Source: Longimicrobium sp.
Lineage (GTDB): Bacteria; Gemmatimonadota; Gemmatimonadetes; Longimicrobiales; Longimicrobiaceae
Direction: 5' to 3'
NCBI RefSeq assembly: GCF_036388275.1
Contig: NZ_DASVSF010000075.1
Span: forward strand, 1 to 61,664
Length of the DNA stretch: 61,664 nt
Made by a program: the position numbers and the translations under genes. Below the pieces are notes generated by a model. It made no database searches. It was not told where the DNA came from and saw only the letters and a program-made list of their open reading frames with translations. Of this stretch, positions 8,212 through 19,500 are shown in pieces (position 1 is the stretch's first letter; every line of letters begins with the position of its first letter).

Positions 8212-10143
8212 TCATGACGGACCGGCACGGTCGTTCAGGGCGCGCAGGGCGGCCCGCGCGTCGGCGTGTTCCGGCTCCAGGCGGAGTGCCGATTCGTATT
8301 CGCCCCGCGCGGCGGCGAAGTCGCCGCTCGCCTCCATGATCATTCCCAAGCGCCAGTGGGCCGCGGCGTGGGAGGGGAGATCGGCGCGGCGAGGGCGGGC
8401 GAGGTAGGCGCGCAGAGCTCGTGCGCCGCTCTCGAGACGCTGGCCGGAGAGCGCGGCCATCCGCCCCACGTGGTAGAGCGCGGCGACGTCTCCGGAGTCG
8501 CGCGCAAGCATCCGGTCCCCCACCGTGAACGCCGCGTCCCACCGCTGTCCCGCCCCGTGCACGAAGGCAAGGCCGCGCAGCGGAGCCACGCTGTCCGGCG
8601 CCAGCCGCGATGCCTCTCCGAACCACCGCTCCGCCTCGGGAAGCCGGTTCGCCTCCTGGTGCGCCGTGCCCAGCAGCAGGGCCCCCGCGTATGGCTGCTC
8701 CGCCCGGATGCGCTCCGCGACGGTGGTGAGCGCGCGGTCGGAAGCAACCGCGACGTGCGGCCTCACCCCGTTCCCCTCCAGCCGCGTGCCGTCCGCGGCA
8801 AAGTAGTCCGCCTCCGGAAAGATCATCACCCACCCGTCTCCCACGGGGTGCGGGGGCGCCGAGAGCATGCCACCCCCGGTCCGCTCTCCCACCAGCGTGG
8901 CCCGCCCGGTCGTCTTCAGGAGGTGTGCCAGGGGCTCGGAGGCACTCCCGGAGGTCTCATCCACCAGCAGGAACACGCGGCCGCCGAAGTGCGGCGACCG
9001 GGGCGGCACCACGCCCCGTAGCGCCCCGTGCTGGCGAACCCCGTAGGTCACCGACCGGGCGTCTCCACCCGAGAGGACGGGAATGGCCGCGAGTTCGGCA
9101 GGGGTGGGACGCCCGCGGTGGGTGCGGTACCAGCCCGGTCCCAGGAACACCCCCCCGTCCACGCGATCGCGCACCAGGTGCGCCAGGGGAGACATGGAGC
9201 TCACGTCGCCGCCCCGGTTGCCACGGATGTCCAGGATCAGCGTGTGCGGGGCGGCCGAGTCGATGCGCACGAAAGCCCGGTCCACCGCCGCCGTCACCCC
9301 GGACCACCTCGTTACGCGCAGCCGCGCCACCCCGGGCGCGGGAAAGGAGAGGCTGACCAGCGCGTCGGGGTTGCGGTTCTCGGTGAGCAGCGAGTCGAGC
9401 GGGGTGGCGGCGATGCGCGGGTCGCGGAACAGCTCCAGATGCGACATGTGAAGCCGCGGCAGCAGCGCGTAGAACACCGCCATCGCGTGCACGTCGTCGG
9501 GCACCGATGCGAAGCGCGCGTCCAGTTCGCGGAAGAAGGAGCGCCACTCGGGCCGGTTGAGCAGCTCGGGATCGTAAATCCCCGCCGCGATGGCGCTGCG
9601 CATGCGCGCCGCAAGCGCGGGGTAGTCGCGCACCGGGCGCAGGTCGGCGGCGGGAACGGCCTCGAACGTCCCCGCCGGCGAGCCCGAGGTGCGCCGCAGC
9701 TCGCCGCGCATGCGCCCGTCGGCCAGAACGCCGGAAAGGGTACGCTCTCCAAGGCTGAGCGCGACCATTCTCCCCGTCACCATCACCTGCCCACCCCGCG
9801 AAGTGGCGGTTCCACTCTCCACCCGCACCAGGGCGCCGCGCGGCGGGAGCTTTCCCAGAAGGCGCCCCACGGTCGCGCGGGGCCACCCCGCCAGCTCGCC
9901 CGCAGCGCCGGGACGTGAGAATGCCTGCCAGCCTCCCGTGCCCGCCGGCTCCACCGCCAGCCTCACCACCATCTCGCCTCCACCGGCCGGGCGAAGCGTG
10001 AACAGCCACGACCCGGCCGGGATCGATGCCGCGGCGGAGGGGGTCCCCGCCCGCACGGTGGATGAACATGCGGCTGTGGCGGTCGCCAGCGCGCACGTGG
10101 CCAGGAGCAGCGGAATCAGAGGGCGACGGAGAAGGTTGATCAT
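8212..10143 (-). CDS. S41-family (C-terminal-processing-like) protease with TPR tail, lipoprotein
   Basis: A 643-residue protein. The ATG at 10143 was chosen because it starts directly before a hydrophobic signal segment with lipobox ATAAC. The middle holds an S41 tail-specific protease domain: LILDIRGNRGGD, then the nucleophile region VDETSGSASEP near residue 395 and LVGERTGGG. The last 150 residues form TPR-like helical repeats. Predicted location is the periplasm, lipid-anchored. No PDZ domain is obvious, so it resembles the interphotoreceptor-retinoid-binding-like subgroup. It is 176 bases upstream of the M1-like peptidase, same strand, perhaps one unit. Confidence 0.88.
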   Translation of the reverse strand: MINLLRRPLIPLLLATCALATATAACSSTVRAGTPSAAASIPAGSWLFTLRPAGGGEMVVRLAVEPAGTGGWQAFSRPGAAGELAGWPRATVGRLLGKLPPRGALVRVESGTATSRGGQVMVTGRMVALSLGERTLSGVLADGRMRGELRRTSGSPAGTFEAVPAADLRPVRDYPALAARMRSAIAAGIYDPELLNRPEWRSFFRELDARFASVPDDVHAMAVFYALLPRLHMSHLELFRDPRIAATPLDSLLTENRNPDALVSLSFPAPGVARLRVTRWSGVTAAVDRAFVRIDSAAPHTLILDIRGNRGGDVSSMSPLAHLVRDRVDGGVFLGPGWYRTHRGRPTPAELAAIPVLSGGDARSVTYGVRQHGALRGVVPPRSPHFGGRVFLLVDETSGSASEPLAHLLKTTGRATLVGERTGGGMLSAPPHPVGDGWVMIFPEADYFAADGTRLEGNGVRPHVAVASDRALTTVAERIRAEQPYAGALLLGTAHQEANRLPEAERWFGEASRLAPDSVAPLRGLAFVHGAGQRWDAAFTVGDRMLARDSGDVAALYHVGRMAALSGQRLESGARALRAYLARPRRADLPSHAAAHWRLGMIMEASGDFAAARGEYESALRLEPEHADARAALRALNDRAGPS

Positions 10144-10394
10144 TCGCTCGAATGGGGTGCAGGGCAACAGCCAGGTGCGCCAACTGTGGCGTGCCCTCGC
10201 GCCGCGCGCAATTCCCGGTCGCCCAACCGGCCATCCGCGCCCCCGACCGGGCCGCACGGTCGCCGGATGGCGGGCCCGAGACCCAAGGCCAAAGCGGCGT
10301 TAAATGGACAGGGATTGCACGGCACCACATTTCGGCCGTAGCGTGAGGCGGCGGCGGACGGCCGCGTGATGAAGCCCGTCAACGGTACGCGTGG

Positions 10395-10811
10395 ATGATC
10401 AGGAATTCGGAACACCTCCGCCCCGGCGATACGCAGGAGCGGAACGGCCAGCGCTGGGTGGTGGAGGCGGCCGAAATGCAGGACGGGATGATGCAGGTCC
10501 TTTGGCGTTGCGGAGAGGAGCGGCGCTGGGACGAGTTTCCGCCGGGTGTGGCCGTCGTGGTGAGCCCGGCGGATTCGGCCGAGCGCGTCCGGCGCGTAAA
10601 GCAGGCGTCCGATCTGGTTGAAGGGGACCGCCTGGTGGGCCCGGGCTGGCCGCCCTACGAAGCCGCCGCGGTGGAGCGCGCACCCACCCGCATCGTGGTG
10701 GAGTGGACCAACGGCTCGGCCCTGCGGGTGAAGGAATACGATCCCAGCGAGGGCGTGCTCGTAGAAACGCTGGCGATCCGGCCCGGAACGGGCAGCCGTC
10801 CGGCGGGCTAG
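10395..10811 (+). CDS. Hypothetical protein, 138 residues
   Basis: No family recognised. The product is soluble with no signal peptide. It appears to have two similar halves, each beginning with a short beta-rich segment (RWVVEAAEMQDG and AAAVERAPTRIVVEW), which suggests small SH3-like or hypervariable beta folds. It is a single rightward gene among leftward ones. Its TAG stop shares the palindrome CTAG with the stop of the convergent DUF1501 gene, a 4-base tail overlap. Confidence 0.6.
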   Translation: MIRNSEHLRPGDTQERNGQRWVVEAAEMQDGMMQVLWRCGEERRWDEFPPGVAVVVSPADSAERVRRVKQASDLVEGDRLVGPGWPPYEAAAVERAPTRIVVEWTNGSALRVKEYDPSEGVLVETLAIRPGTGSRPAG

Positions 10812-11971
10812 CGCATCAGCTCGTAGCGGCCCCGCACCCCTTCCGATCCCGGAAAGATGCGGTCGGCCTGCGCGGCCGTGAGGTCGAAGGTGCCGGCGAC
10901 GGCGGCCTTGAGCACCGCGCGGGTGTCGAGCGTGGGGCGCAGGTCGCGTCCCTCGTACAGGGCCGTGTCGCCCAGCCCCGGCCAGTCGGCGAGGACGGCG
11001 GAGCGCGCAACCTTGGGTCCGATCAGGAATCCCGCCCCCGCCGTCCCATGGTCCGTTCCGCGCGAGCCATTGGGACGCGCCGTGCGGCCGAACTCCGTCA
11101 TCACCACCACGGTCGTGTCCGCCCAGGCGTCCTGCATCTCGGCGCGGAACGCCACCAGCCCCTCCGCCAGCTGCCCGAGCAGGCGGTCCAGCGCCCCGCC
11201 CGCCAGCCCCTGGTTGGCGTGCGTGTCCCACCCGCTGAACTCCACCGCCGCCACGTTGGGCCCCGTGCTCTGCCGCAGGATGCGCGCGGCCGACCGCAGC
11301 AGCGGCGTCACGCCCCCGCGCCGCGCGCCGGCGCCGGCCATCTCCTCCTCGCCCACCAGCTCCTGCTGCTGAAGCGCCGCCTCGAAGCGGTTGTGCAGCG
11401 TGCCGTCCGCGCGGTACAGCACTGCCAGGCGGTCCAGGTACTCGTCGGTCACCGCGCCCAGCTGCGTGGGCGACCAGGTCTGCACCTCGTGCGCGCCGGC
11501 CATGGACCGCGGCATTCCCGAGGCGATGGCGATCCCCGAGCGCTCCCCCGGCATGATCTGCAGCAGCCGGTTGAGCCAGCCGTCCGACGCGCCCACCGGC
11601 CGGTCGAGCCCCGTTTCGAGGATGGCCTGCCCGTCGAAGTGGCTGCGGGTGCGGTAGGGGATGGCGATGGCGTGAAGCGCCACCATCTCGCCCCGGTCCC
11701 AGAACTCGCGCAGCGGCGCCAGCCCCGGCGCCAGGCCGAACACGGGCGTCAGCGGCACCAGGTCGCCGTCCTGAAAGGCCAGCGGCCCCCGCAGCCCCTC
11801 GTACGCCGGGTCGCCGTAGGGGACGACGGCGGCCAGCCCGTCGAACCCGCCGCGCAGCAGCACGAACACCAGCCTGCCGCTCTGCCGCACCTGCGCGAAG
11901 CTCACCACGGGAAAGCCGAACGTGGCGATCCCGCCGGAGCACATGGTTTTCAGGAACTCGCGACGGTCCAT
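10808..11971 (-). CDS. DUF1501 family protein with Tat-like signal
   Basis: A 387-residue protein. The start at ATG 11971 gives an N-terminus with a twin-arginine-like signal (MDRREFLKTMCSGG). The body matches DUF1501, a sulfatase/phosphatase-like fold: FVLLRGGFDGL, FSGWDTHANQG, VVVMTEFGRT and NGSRGTDHGTAG carry the Asp and His residues expected of a metal site. It starts 2 bases after the stop of the DUF1800 gene, the usual partner of this family. The pair is exported and its biochemical role is not established. Confidence 0.92.
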   Translation of the reverse strand: MDRREFLKTMCSGGIATFGFPVVSFAQVRQSGRLVFVLLRGGFDGLAAVVPYGDPAYEGLRGPLAFQDGDLVPLTPVFGLAPGLAPLREFWDRGEMVALHAIAIPYRTRSHFDGQAILETGLDRPVGASDGWLNRLLQIMPGERSGIAIASGMPRSMAGAHEVQTWSPTQLGAVTDEYLDRLAVLYRADGTLHNRFEAALQQQELVGEEEMAGAGARRGGVTPLLRSAARILRQSTGPNVAAVEFSGWDTHANQGLAGGALDRLLGQLAEGLVAFRAEMQDAWADTTVVVMTEFGRTARPNGSRGTDHGTAGAGFLIGPKVARSAVLADWPGLGDTALYEGRDLRPTLDTRAVLKAAVAGTFDLTAAQADRIFPGSEGVRGRYELMR

Positions 11972-11973
11972 CG

Positions 11974-13356
11974 CTACCTCCACTGGAACGCGGGCGCCGC
12001 GATGGCGAGCGCGATTCGCTCGGCCGGGGCGATGCGATTGTCTGCAAGCATGGCGCGCATGGCGTTGGCGGCGGGGGCCTCCACCACCTCCGCCAGTGCG
12101 CGCGGGTCCGGCCCGGCGCCGGCCATGCGGCGGCCGAGGGTGCGCGCCAGCTCGGCGCGGTTGAGGAGCGCGTCGGGATCCGCCCAGTCCTGCATGGTGT
12201 CGCCGAACCCCTTGGGCGCCGCGGGCGACCAGAGCGGGTGCCGCAGCTGCCGCAGCGCGCCCGCCAGGTTCTCGCCGGCTCCGGGCGCGCCGAGCGCGCG
12301 CAGGGCCGCCACCAGCCAGTCCTGCGGCGTGCGGAACTTGCGCGTGCCCTCGCTCCACGCCTCGGGCAGCTCCACCAGCGCCGTGGAGACGGCGCGCAGG
12401 TCGCCTTCGCTGTCGCGGAACACGCCGGCGACGCGCTCCACCGCGGACGGGGGCGGCTGGTCGGCGACGAAGTGTGCGACCAGCTTGGTGGCGACGAAGG
12501 TCGCCGTGGACGGGTGGCGGCAGAGGGCGCGGATGGCCTGCTCTCCCTCGTTCACACCGGCTTCGGGGTAGCGCCGGCCCAGCAGCGTCTTGGGGCCGGG
12601 CTCGTGCTGCGCGGGACGGAACGCGAAGCGCAGCGGGCCGGGCGCGTCGCCGTCGCGGCCCGGGCGCCGGGTTCCCGGGCCGTACAGCCCCGCGACCGTC
12701 CACCCGGTGAGGATGCGCGCGAGCTCCACCACGTCCGCCTGTGCGTATCCGCCGTCCACCCCCAGCGTGTGGAGCTCCAGCAGCTCGCGGGCGTAGTTCT
12801 CGTTCAGCCCGCGCCGCGCGCCGCGCCGGGCCCGTCCGCCCGCGGGCGATGACGGGCCGATGGACTGGTGGTTGTCGAGGTAGAAGAGCATGGCGGGATG
12901 CCGCGCCGAGGCCAGCACCATGTCCTCGAAGCGGCCCAGGACGTGGGGGCGCACCGCCTGGCGCTCGTAGCCTCCCGCCAGCGGCGCCACCACCCGCTTG
13001 GCCCCGGCGGACACGCACAGGTGGTTGGACCAGAACGCCACCAGCCGCTCAACGAACGGGCGCTCGCTCGCAACGCGCTGCGTGAGCGCGGCCCGGCTCT
13101 CGTCCTCGGCGATGCCCACCAGCCGGCGGCGCGCCTGCTGCCGGACCTCCTCGCTGTAGACGGCGCGCATCCCCACGGTGCGCAGCGCGGCCGCGATGTC
13201 GGCGGGCACGGCGCTGGCGGGCGCGGGCAGCTCCGGCGGCGCGCCCTGCAGCTGCGCGCGGAGCCATCCCCGCGCGTCGCCGATGCGCGCCCGTTCCCCC
13301 ACCCGCGCGCCGAGCCCGAAGCGGTTCAGGGCCCGAAGTGCCGCGTCGCTCGCCAT
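11974..13356 (-). CDS. DUF1800 family protein
   Basis: A 460-residue protein from ATG 13356, chosen because the body begins with the family N-terminus ALRALNRFGLGAR. Conserved blocks are FWSNHLCVS, LDNHQSIG, LNENYARELLELHTLGVDGGY and LTGWTV. It is mostly helical. DUF1800 and DUF1501 genes occur together in many environmental bacteria; here the gap is 2 bases, so they are co-translated. A longer frame to 13473 is open but lacks family similarity. Confidence 0.92.
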   Translation of the reverse strand: MASDAALRALNRFGLGARVGERARIGDARGWLRAQLQGAPPELPAPASAVPADIAAALRTVGMRAVYSEEVRQQARRRLVGIAEDESRAALTQRVASERPFVERLVAFWSNHLCVSAGAKRVVAPLAGGYERQAVRPHVLGRFEDMVLASARHPAMLFYLDNHQSIGPSSPAGGRARRGARRGLNENYARELLELHTLGVDGGYAQADVVELARILTGWTVAGLYGPGTRRPGRDGDAPGPLRFAFRPAQHEPGPKTLLGRRYPEAGVNEGEQAIRALCRHPSTATFVATKLVAHFVADQPPPSAVERVAGVFRDSEGDLRAVSTALVELPEAWSEGTRKFRTPQDWLVAALRALGAPGAGENLAGALRQLRHPLWSPAAPKGFGDTMQDWADPDALLNRAELARTLGRRMAGAGPDPRALAEVVEAPAANAMRAMLADNRIAPAERIALAIAAPAFQWR

Positions 13357-13475
13357 CTGCCTCGTCCACCGCGGGTTCGGAAGGGTCGCTCGTACGCCGA
13401 CCTGCCTGTATCGGAATATACACCCGGCGGGGACGATGCGTTGGAGATTAGAGGGAGAGCGCCCCGCGTGCACGA

Positions 13476-13515
13476 ACGAGCGGGGCCATCCCCTGCCTGG
13501 GACGGCCCCGCTCGT
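13476..13515 (-). terminator. Hairpin downstream of the giant propeller gene
   Basis: Arms ACGAGCGGGGCCATCC (13476-13491) and GGACGGCCCCGCTCGT (13500-13515) pair with one mismatch. It lies about 50 bases past the stop of the leftward gene ending at 13568. The hairpin at 22952-22991 has nearly the same arms and loop and an identical placement. No T-run follows. Confidence 0.65.
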
Positions 13516-13567
13516 CGCAAAATCAGATCAGTCGCGGCCAACGCCTCGCGGCGTTCACCGCCACAGG

Positions 13568-16500
13568 TCAGGGCTTCTGGCCGAAGTGGTACACCGAACC
13601 CACGTGGGTGCCCAGGGAAATGACTTGTGCGCTGCCCCGCGCAACGGTTGCCGCGTAATAGAGCGCCTGCGCGGCACCCGGCGCCCTGCGGATGAAGGCG
13701 GCGCCGGTTTCGGTGAACATGAACCACGGCAGGCGGGCGACCAGCATGCTGATGTCACGGACCCCAAAGAGCTTTACCTGGATCACGAGGTTCTCGTTGG
13801 CGCCCGCGTCTTCAAGCGTCTTGACCATGTCGTCCATCATCGCGGCCCGCTTCGTAATGCCGAGGATGAACACGAAGATGGCGCCCACCGCGACACCGGC
13901 CTCCACCTTGTCGATCCCGCCCGCGGTGGCCCTGGAGGGCTCCCACACCTGCTTGAATCCCCCCCCGAAGGTGATCAGGTCGCCCAGGCTCTGCACTACC
14001 AGGATGGTGTTGGCCATCCAGGGTTCGGGCTTCAACTTTTCCCACACCTCGGGGGTCACGCCGCTCTCCAGCCGGTCGTCCCACGCCGGTGTGGACAGGA
14101 AGCGCAGCAGAAAGGACGTCGCGATTCCGGTGGAGCCCTTGATCATCTTGGCCAGGCCCCGCGTGCGCGCCTGACCGCTTTCGAACGCGCCTCCGCTCAT
14201 CATCTCGGTGAAAATGACATCCGACGCCACTCCGGCCGCGATGTTGATGGCACGCAGCACGATGATCAGCGGCTCCACCGTCGTGTCCATGCGCTTGGGG
14301 ATGCGAGCGGCGCCCCGCAGGACCACGCCTTCGCGCACGTCGTCCAGGCGCGCGGCGGGGGACGGGGCGAGCGCCTGGAGCCGCGGCATCGTCGCGCGCT
14401 GCTCGGCGGACTTCAGGCGCTCGTCCAGGTCGTGGTTGTCGTCGGCGAACGTGCGCATGGTGACGGCGAGGTGGGCCAGGTGCACCGGAACCGCCAGCGC
14501 CAGGCAGATGACGTCCAGCAGGGTAAGCCGCGACCCCGTGATCCACTCGTACAGCTCGCTTACGAACGGAATGTGGATCTCCGCCCGCAGCAGCTTCATC
14601 GCCGCGTCCACCAGCTCCACCACCGCGGCGCTCATGGCGGCCATCTCGCGGATGCACGTCCGGATGCCGGCGTCCATCGCGTCCTTTACCGCATCCAGCA
14701 GGCGGTTCACCATGTCGGCGGGCGAAAGGCCCACCAGCCCGGAAACCAGTGAGGGAATCCTGCCGGCCAGGTCACCGAACGTCACGTCGCCCGCCGCGGC
14801 CTCGGGCAGCTGGGCCTCCGCGGTGGTGATGCCGCCTTCGCGGGACTTCTGCATCACCATCTGCCCCTGCACGCCCTTCGCTTCGTCCAGCGCGGGAGAG
14901 TTGGGCTCGCCGGCCGCGGCGCTGGTGGCCGCGATGCTCTGCCCTCCCGGCCGTGGCCGTACGGAACCCGCGCCCACCAGCGGCAGCAGCGCCGCCTCGA
15001 TCCGCGCGGGCGACATGGCCCTCTTTGCGCTGTCGATGCTCACCAGGAACACCTTTTGGATGATGTCCTTGGCGCGCAGGATGGCCTTCCAGTTGAAGAG
15101 CGCGCGCAGGAACTCGATGGCCTTCATGATCAGCACGCCCAACTGCTCGAAGAAGCCCGCGATGGCGTTCACGGCCTCGGTAACGCTGGTCACCACGATG
15201 TGGGCGATGTTGACTACGCCCTCCACCAGCGTATGGATGGCTACCTCGATCTGGTCCGCCACGGCGATGACGATCTTCGTGGCGCCGTCGTAGACGTCGA
15301 CCGCCACGTCCTCGATCACGTCCCAGACGTCGTTCCACCAGGCGCGCAGCACCAGCGGCTCCGGTGTCGCCACGCCACGCTCGTCCTCTACCTGCGCCCG
15401 CGTTTTCAGCATTTCGAAGCGAACCGCCGGCGTCCCGTGCGCGTCCGTCACCGTCTCGAAAACGAAGCCCGCGTTCCGCGCGAGGGCGACGCGCACCCCG
15501 GCCGGGTTCACGGGCACCACGGCCGGCGCCCGCCCCATGGTGCGCAGCAGCACCACGCGGTCGCCTCCGGGCTCGCGCGCCGGCTGGCGCATGGGCTCGG
15601 GGTCTACCTCGGCGGTGAGCAGCCGCCGCCCGGACTGCCCGCGCGCCTGCGCACGCAGCAGAGGCGCCCCGCCGCGAGGCGCCGCCTGCGCGTCCGCCTC
15701 CGCGGGCTTGGCGGCGGCCATCACCGTGCCGATGGCGTCGGCCACCTTGTCGGCGTGCGCGGCGTAGTCGCCCGCCAGCAGCGGCTCGCCCTCGCCCTCG
15801 CCCTCCTCCATGCCCGGCGTCCACCGCGTGACCCTGTTTTCGGTAAGGTCGGCGCCGCTGACGGTGGACAGCGTGCGGTGAAGGTCCTGGTCGGGCGCAA
15901 TCACCACGCGGTCGTTGCGGTGCATGAAGCCGGCGCGCACCATCAGCGAGGGGGCGGTCAGCGCGCTCGCGTCGAACACGATGGCCACTTCGCCCTGGCT
16001 GTCGGTAACCAGCTCGGCGGCGTTTTCGGGATTGATGGCGTACGAGCGCCCGGCGACGTCTACCGTGCACTGCTCGGCGCACCACACCGAGAGCGGCTCG
16101 CCCACGCGCAGCGACCCGTCGCCGTTCAGCGCGCTGATCACCGTGCGCCAGGTGGAACGGTCACGGTCGGCGTTGATGGTTCCGCCGCTGGAATACGCGT
16201 AGTCCTGCACCAGCTTGCTCTGCGCCACCAGCGCCGGGGGGATGGGCGCCACCAGCACCTGCTTGTCGAGCAGCACGTTCACGTGAAAGCGCTCGTTGCG
16301 CGGCATGAAGCCGGCGCGCAGGTCGATGGCGGGCGCGTGCCCCTGGTCCAGGGGCGTCACCAGCAGCGTGGCGCTGCCGTCGGCGCCGGTGGTCAGCGAG
16401 TGCACGCGCCGCCGGCCGTCGGGCGAGGGGGCGCCGGGCTCCGGCTGCGCGACGGCGACCACGCCGGTGATGGGCTCACCGTCCAACATCGTCTCCACCG

Positions 16501-19500
16501 GGTCGTCGTCGCGGCGGCGGACGTACCACAGGTCCAGCGGATGCCCGGGGATGCCGGATCCGTCCGCCCGGTGCACCGTGAACTCCACCTGGTACATGGG
16601 AGGCTGCCCGGCCCCTTGCGCCAGGACCGTTCCCACGGTGGTGATGAACGGGTACTGCGGCCTCTCGAACGCCAGGTCCGTCAGCCACCAGACGGGCTGC
16701 TCGCCCGTATCCACGAGCTCGCCGTGGTGGTGCTCGGGTCCCTCGTCGTCGATGTGCCGGCGGTCGAAGTTCCAGTACGCCAGCAGGTCGGGCTCGCTGC
16801 CGCGCAGCTTCACGTGCATGCGCGACGCGATTTCCGCCGGCTCCAGGAAGGTGTCCCACACCCGCACCTCGGCGATCATGCCGCAGAACGGAGCCACCGA
16901 CTCCAGCTCCGCTCCCGCCCCGGCGCCCAGGTACGCGCGGATGCCCTCCACCGTCTTCGCGGGCGCATCCTCGGCCCGGGTGGTGAGCACGTCCGACAGG
17001 GGCTGCCCGTCGACGTAGACGATCACGTGGTCGTCGCCGTCGCGCGAAACCGCCACGTGGTGCCAGCGGCCGTCTGCCAGGGTGGTGGGCGCCTCGGCGC
17101 GCAGCGCCGTCCACACCCCCCGCTGCAGCGAGCGGGCGCCGTAGCGCAGCGTGCCGTCGGCGTCGATGGAAAGGTTCAGGTCGAAGCCGCCCGCCAGGGT
17201 GGGGCAGAGGGCCAGCACGCCGCCGCCGGGCGCGCGGGGAGAGCCGGGGACGGCGGGCGGAAGGTTCACCCACGCCTCCACGCAGCTGCGGGCGGGGTTC
17301 ATCAGGTGAAGGGTGTGCCGGTCGATGTCCACCGTGCCGATCTCCACCCGTGCGTACGGCGTTTCGGCCGAGGGGCGGCCGGCCGCGTCCAGCCCCAGCC
17401 GCAGCACCGTCGTTTCGCCAAACACCACGCTGTGGAGCGCGCCGTCCAGCGACGCCCCGGGGTCGTCGGCCTCGGCGCAGCCGTAGTACGCGGTTCCCGC
17501 GCCGAGCACCGGCGGCGTGACCGCCGGCTGGGCGGAGCGGTAGAGCCCCTCGAGCGCGCCGGTCGCGGGATGGAGCACCGCGACCGTTCCCGACGCCGTC
17601 GTGCAGCAGATGCGGCCGGCGGCATCGAACGTGGGCGGCCGGGCGGCGTTCGATCCGGGCGCGTGCCCCTGGGGGAGCGCGGCCGTCCAGCGCGGCGCCA
17701 GGTCGGTGATGCCGAAGCCGTGGACGGCGCCCCGGTCCGTCGCCACCACGAGCAGGTCCTGGTCTAGCGCCGCGGCCATTCCGGTGATGGTGCCGGGAAC
17801 GGCCTCGGCCGCCTGCACCTGCGCGGCGGCCACGTTGGAGTGCGTGAGCCGCGTGGGCCTTCCGTCGCGGACGCAGAAGAGCCACTCGCGGGCCGCCGCG
17901 AAGGCTTCGCCGCCCACGTGAAAGAGCGTGCGCCGCGCGTCGTCGGGGTCGATCACGGCGATCCGCGGCGCGTCGTCGGCACCGCACAGCACGAACAGCC
18001 GGTCCCCCTCGAAGGCCAGCTCGCGCACGGGCGCGGGGACGGTGGCTTCTCGAAGGCCGGCCGCGGCGCCCTGGCGATCGACGATCCTCACCACGCCGTG
18101 GGGCGCGCCGGCGGCGATGTACCCGGGAGACACGGCGGGCGCCGCGAGCTGGCCGCCGCCGCCCTTCATCAACCCGGCGAAGGCGTCCACGCGCGCGCTC
18201 TCGCCCGTCATCGCGTTCACCTCCAGCACGCCGTCCTCCGCCGTCAGCACCAGGAAGCGCCATCCGTCGGCTACCGGCGCCGAAACGCCGCGCGACAGGT
18301 CCATCTGCCACAGCCTGCGCCCGTCGGCCCGGCGCACGCCGTACAGCGCGTTGCCGGTGGCGAACGCAATCGCGTTGTTCGTGCTGGCCGGGGCGGTGCT
18401 CACCGGCTGCTCGCCGCGCGCGGCCCAGGTGCCGGCGTACGGCCACTGGGCCGCTTCCTCGTGAAGCAGGTAGGGAAACCCGGATCGGTCCAGCGACAGG
18501 TCGGCCGGGGTGGACGCCGCGCCCACGAAGGATGACCGCGCGCCGTGCCGCACGACGGCGTTCCTGACCGCGGCCATGCGCGGCTTCTTGGGATCCGGCT
18601 TGGCGAGGGGGGGGTGAACTTCGGCGAGCGACCACAGCCCCTTCAGCCGCGGCTCGGTGCCCGTAAGCTGCACGTGGCGGTTGTTCTGCACCGTGGCCAC
18701 GTCGAGCGCACGGTCCCAGATGCGCAGCTCGCGGATCAAGCCCTGGAAGTGGTGCTTCGCTTCCCGTCCCGGGGCGGGGCGGTATGCGCCGATGGTGAGC
18801 GCGCTGCTCCCGCCGATGGCCAGCCCCGCCTGCGAATCGTCGCGAAAGAATACGTCCAGCGACTTGCCGTCGAGCAGGGCCAGGAGGGCGCCCGCGCGGC
18901 GGATCAGGGCCACGTGGTGCCATTCGCCGTCGTTTGCGCGCGTTCTCCGGGTGCGGCCCGCGTGCACGCGCCTGGCGTCGGCGCTGACGATGGCCACGCG
19001 CAGCTCGCCGTTCTCGCCCAGGTTCAGCCGAAAGCCGTGCGAGCCGGAGTTCGCCTCGGTGGGGTGGCTGGAAACGATCTCGCCGCCCTCGCTGGAGCGG
19101 ATCCACGCTTCCACGGTGAAGTCGTCCCCGCCGAAGTCGAACTGCCGCTCCTCGGCCTGCACCTCGATCCGCGACGTGCGGCCGTCGAAGTACGCGGCGT
19201 GCTGCCGGGCGAAGGCGCGCGCCTCGATGGAGCCGCGGGCGTCGGGGATGAACACCGTCTCGTTGGTCACCACCGGCGCAAGCCCGCGGGCGGGCTCGGG
19301 AAGCTGCATCCGCCGCTCCACCTCGCCGTCCGCCAGGGAAAGCGTGGCCATCATCCGTCCGCCGTCGGTGATCACCACCACGTGCCCGGGAAGCAGGGCC
19401 GGCTCGCGCGGGCCGGCGAGGGCGGTGCGCCACGCGACCGAACCGTCCCGCGTGTTCACCGCCACCACCTCGCCGCTGTTGCTGGCGATCAGCAGCTCGC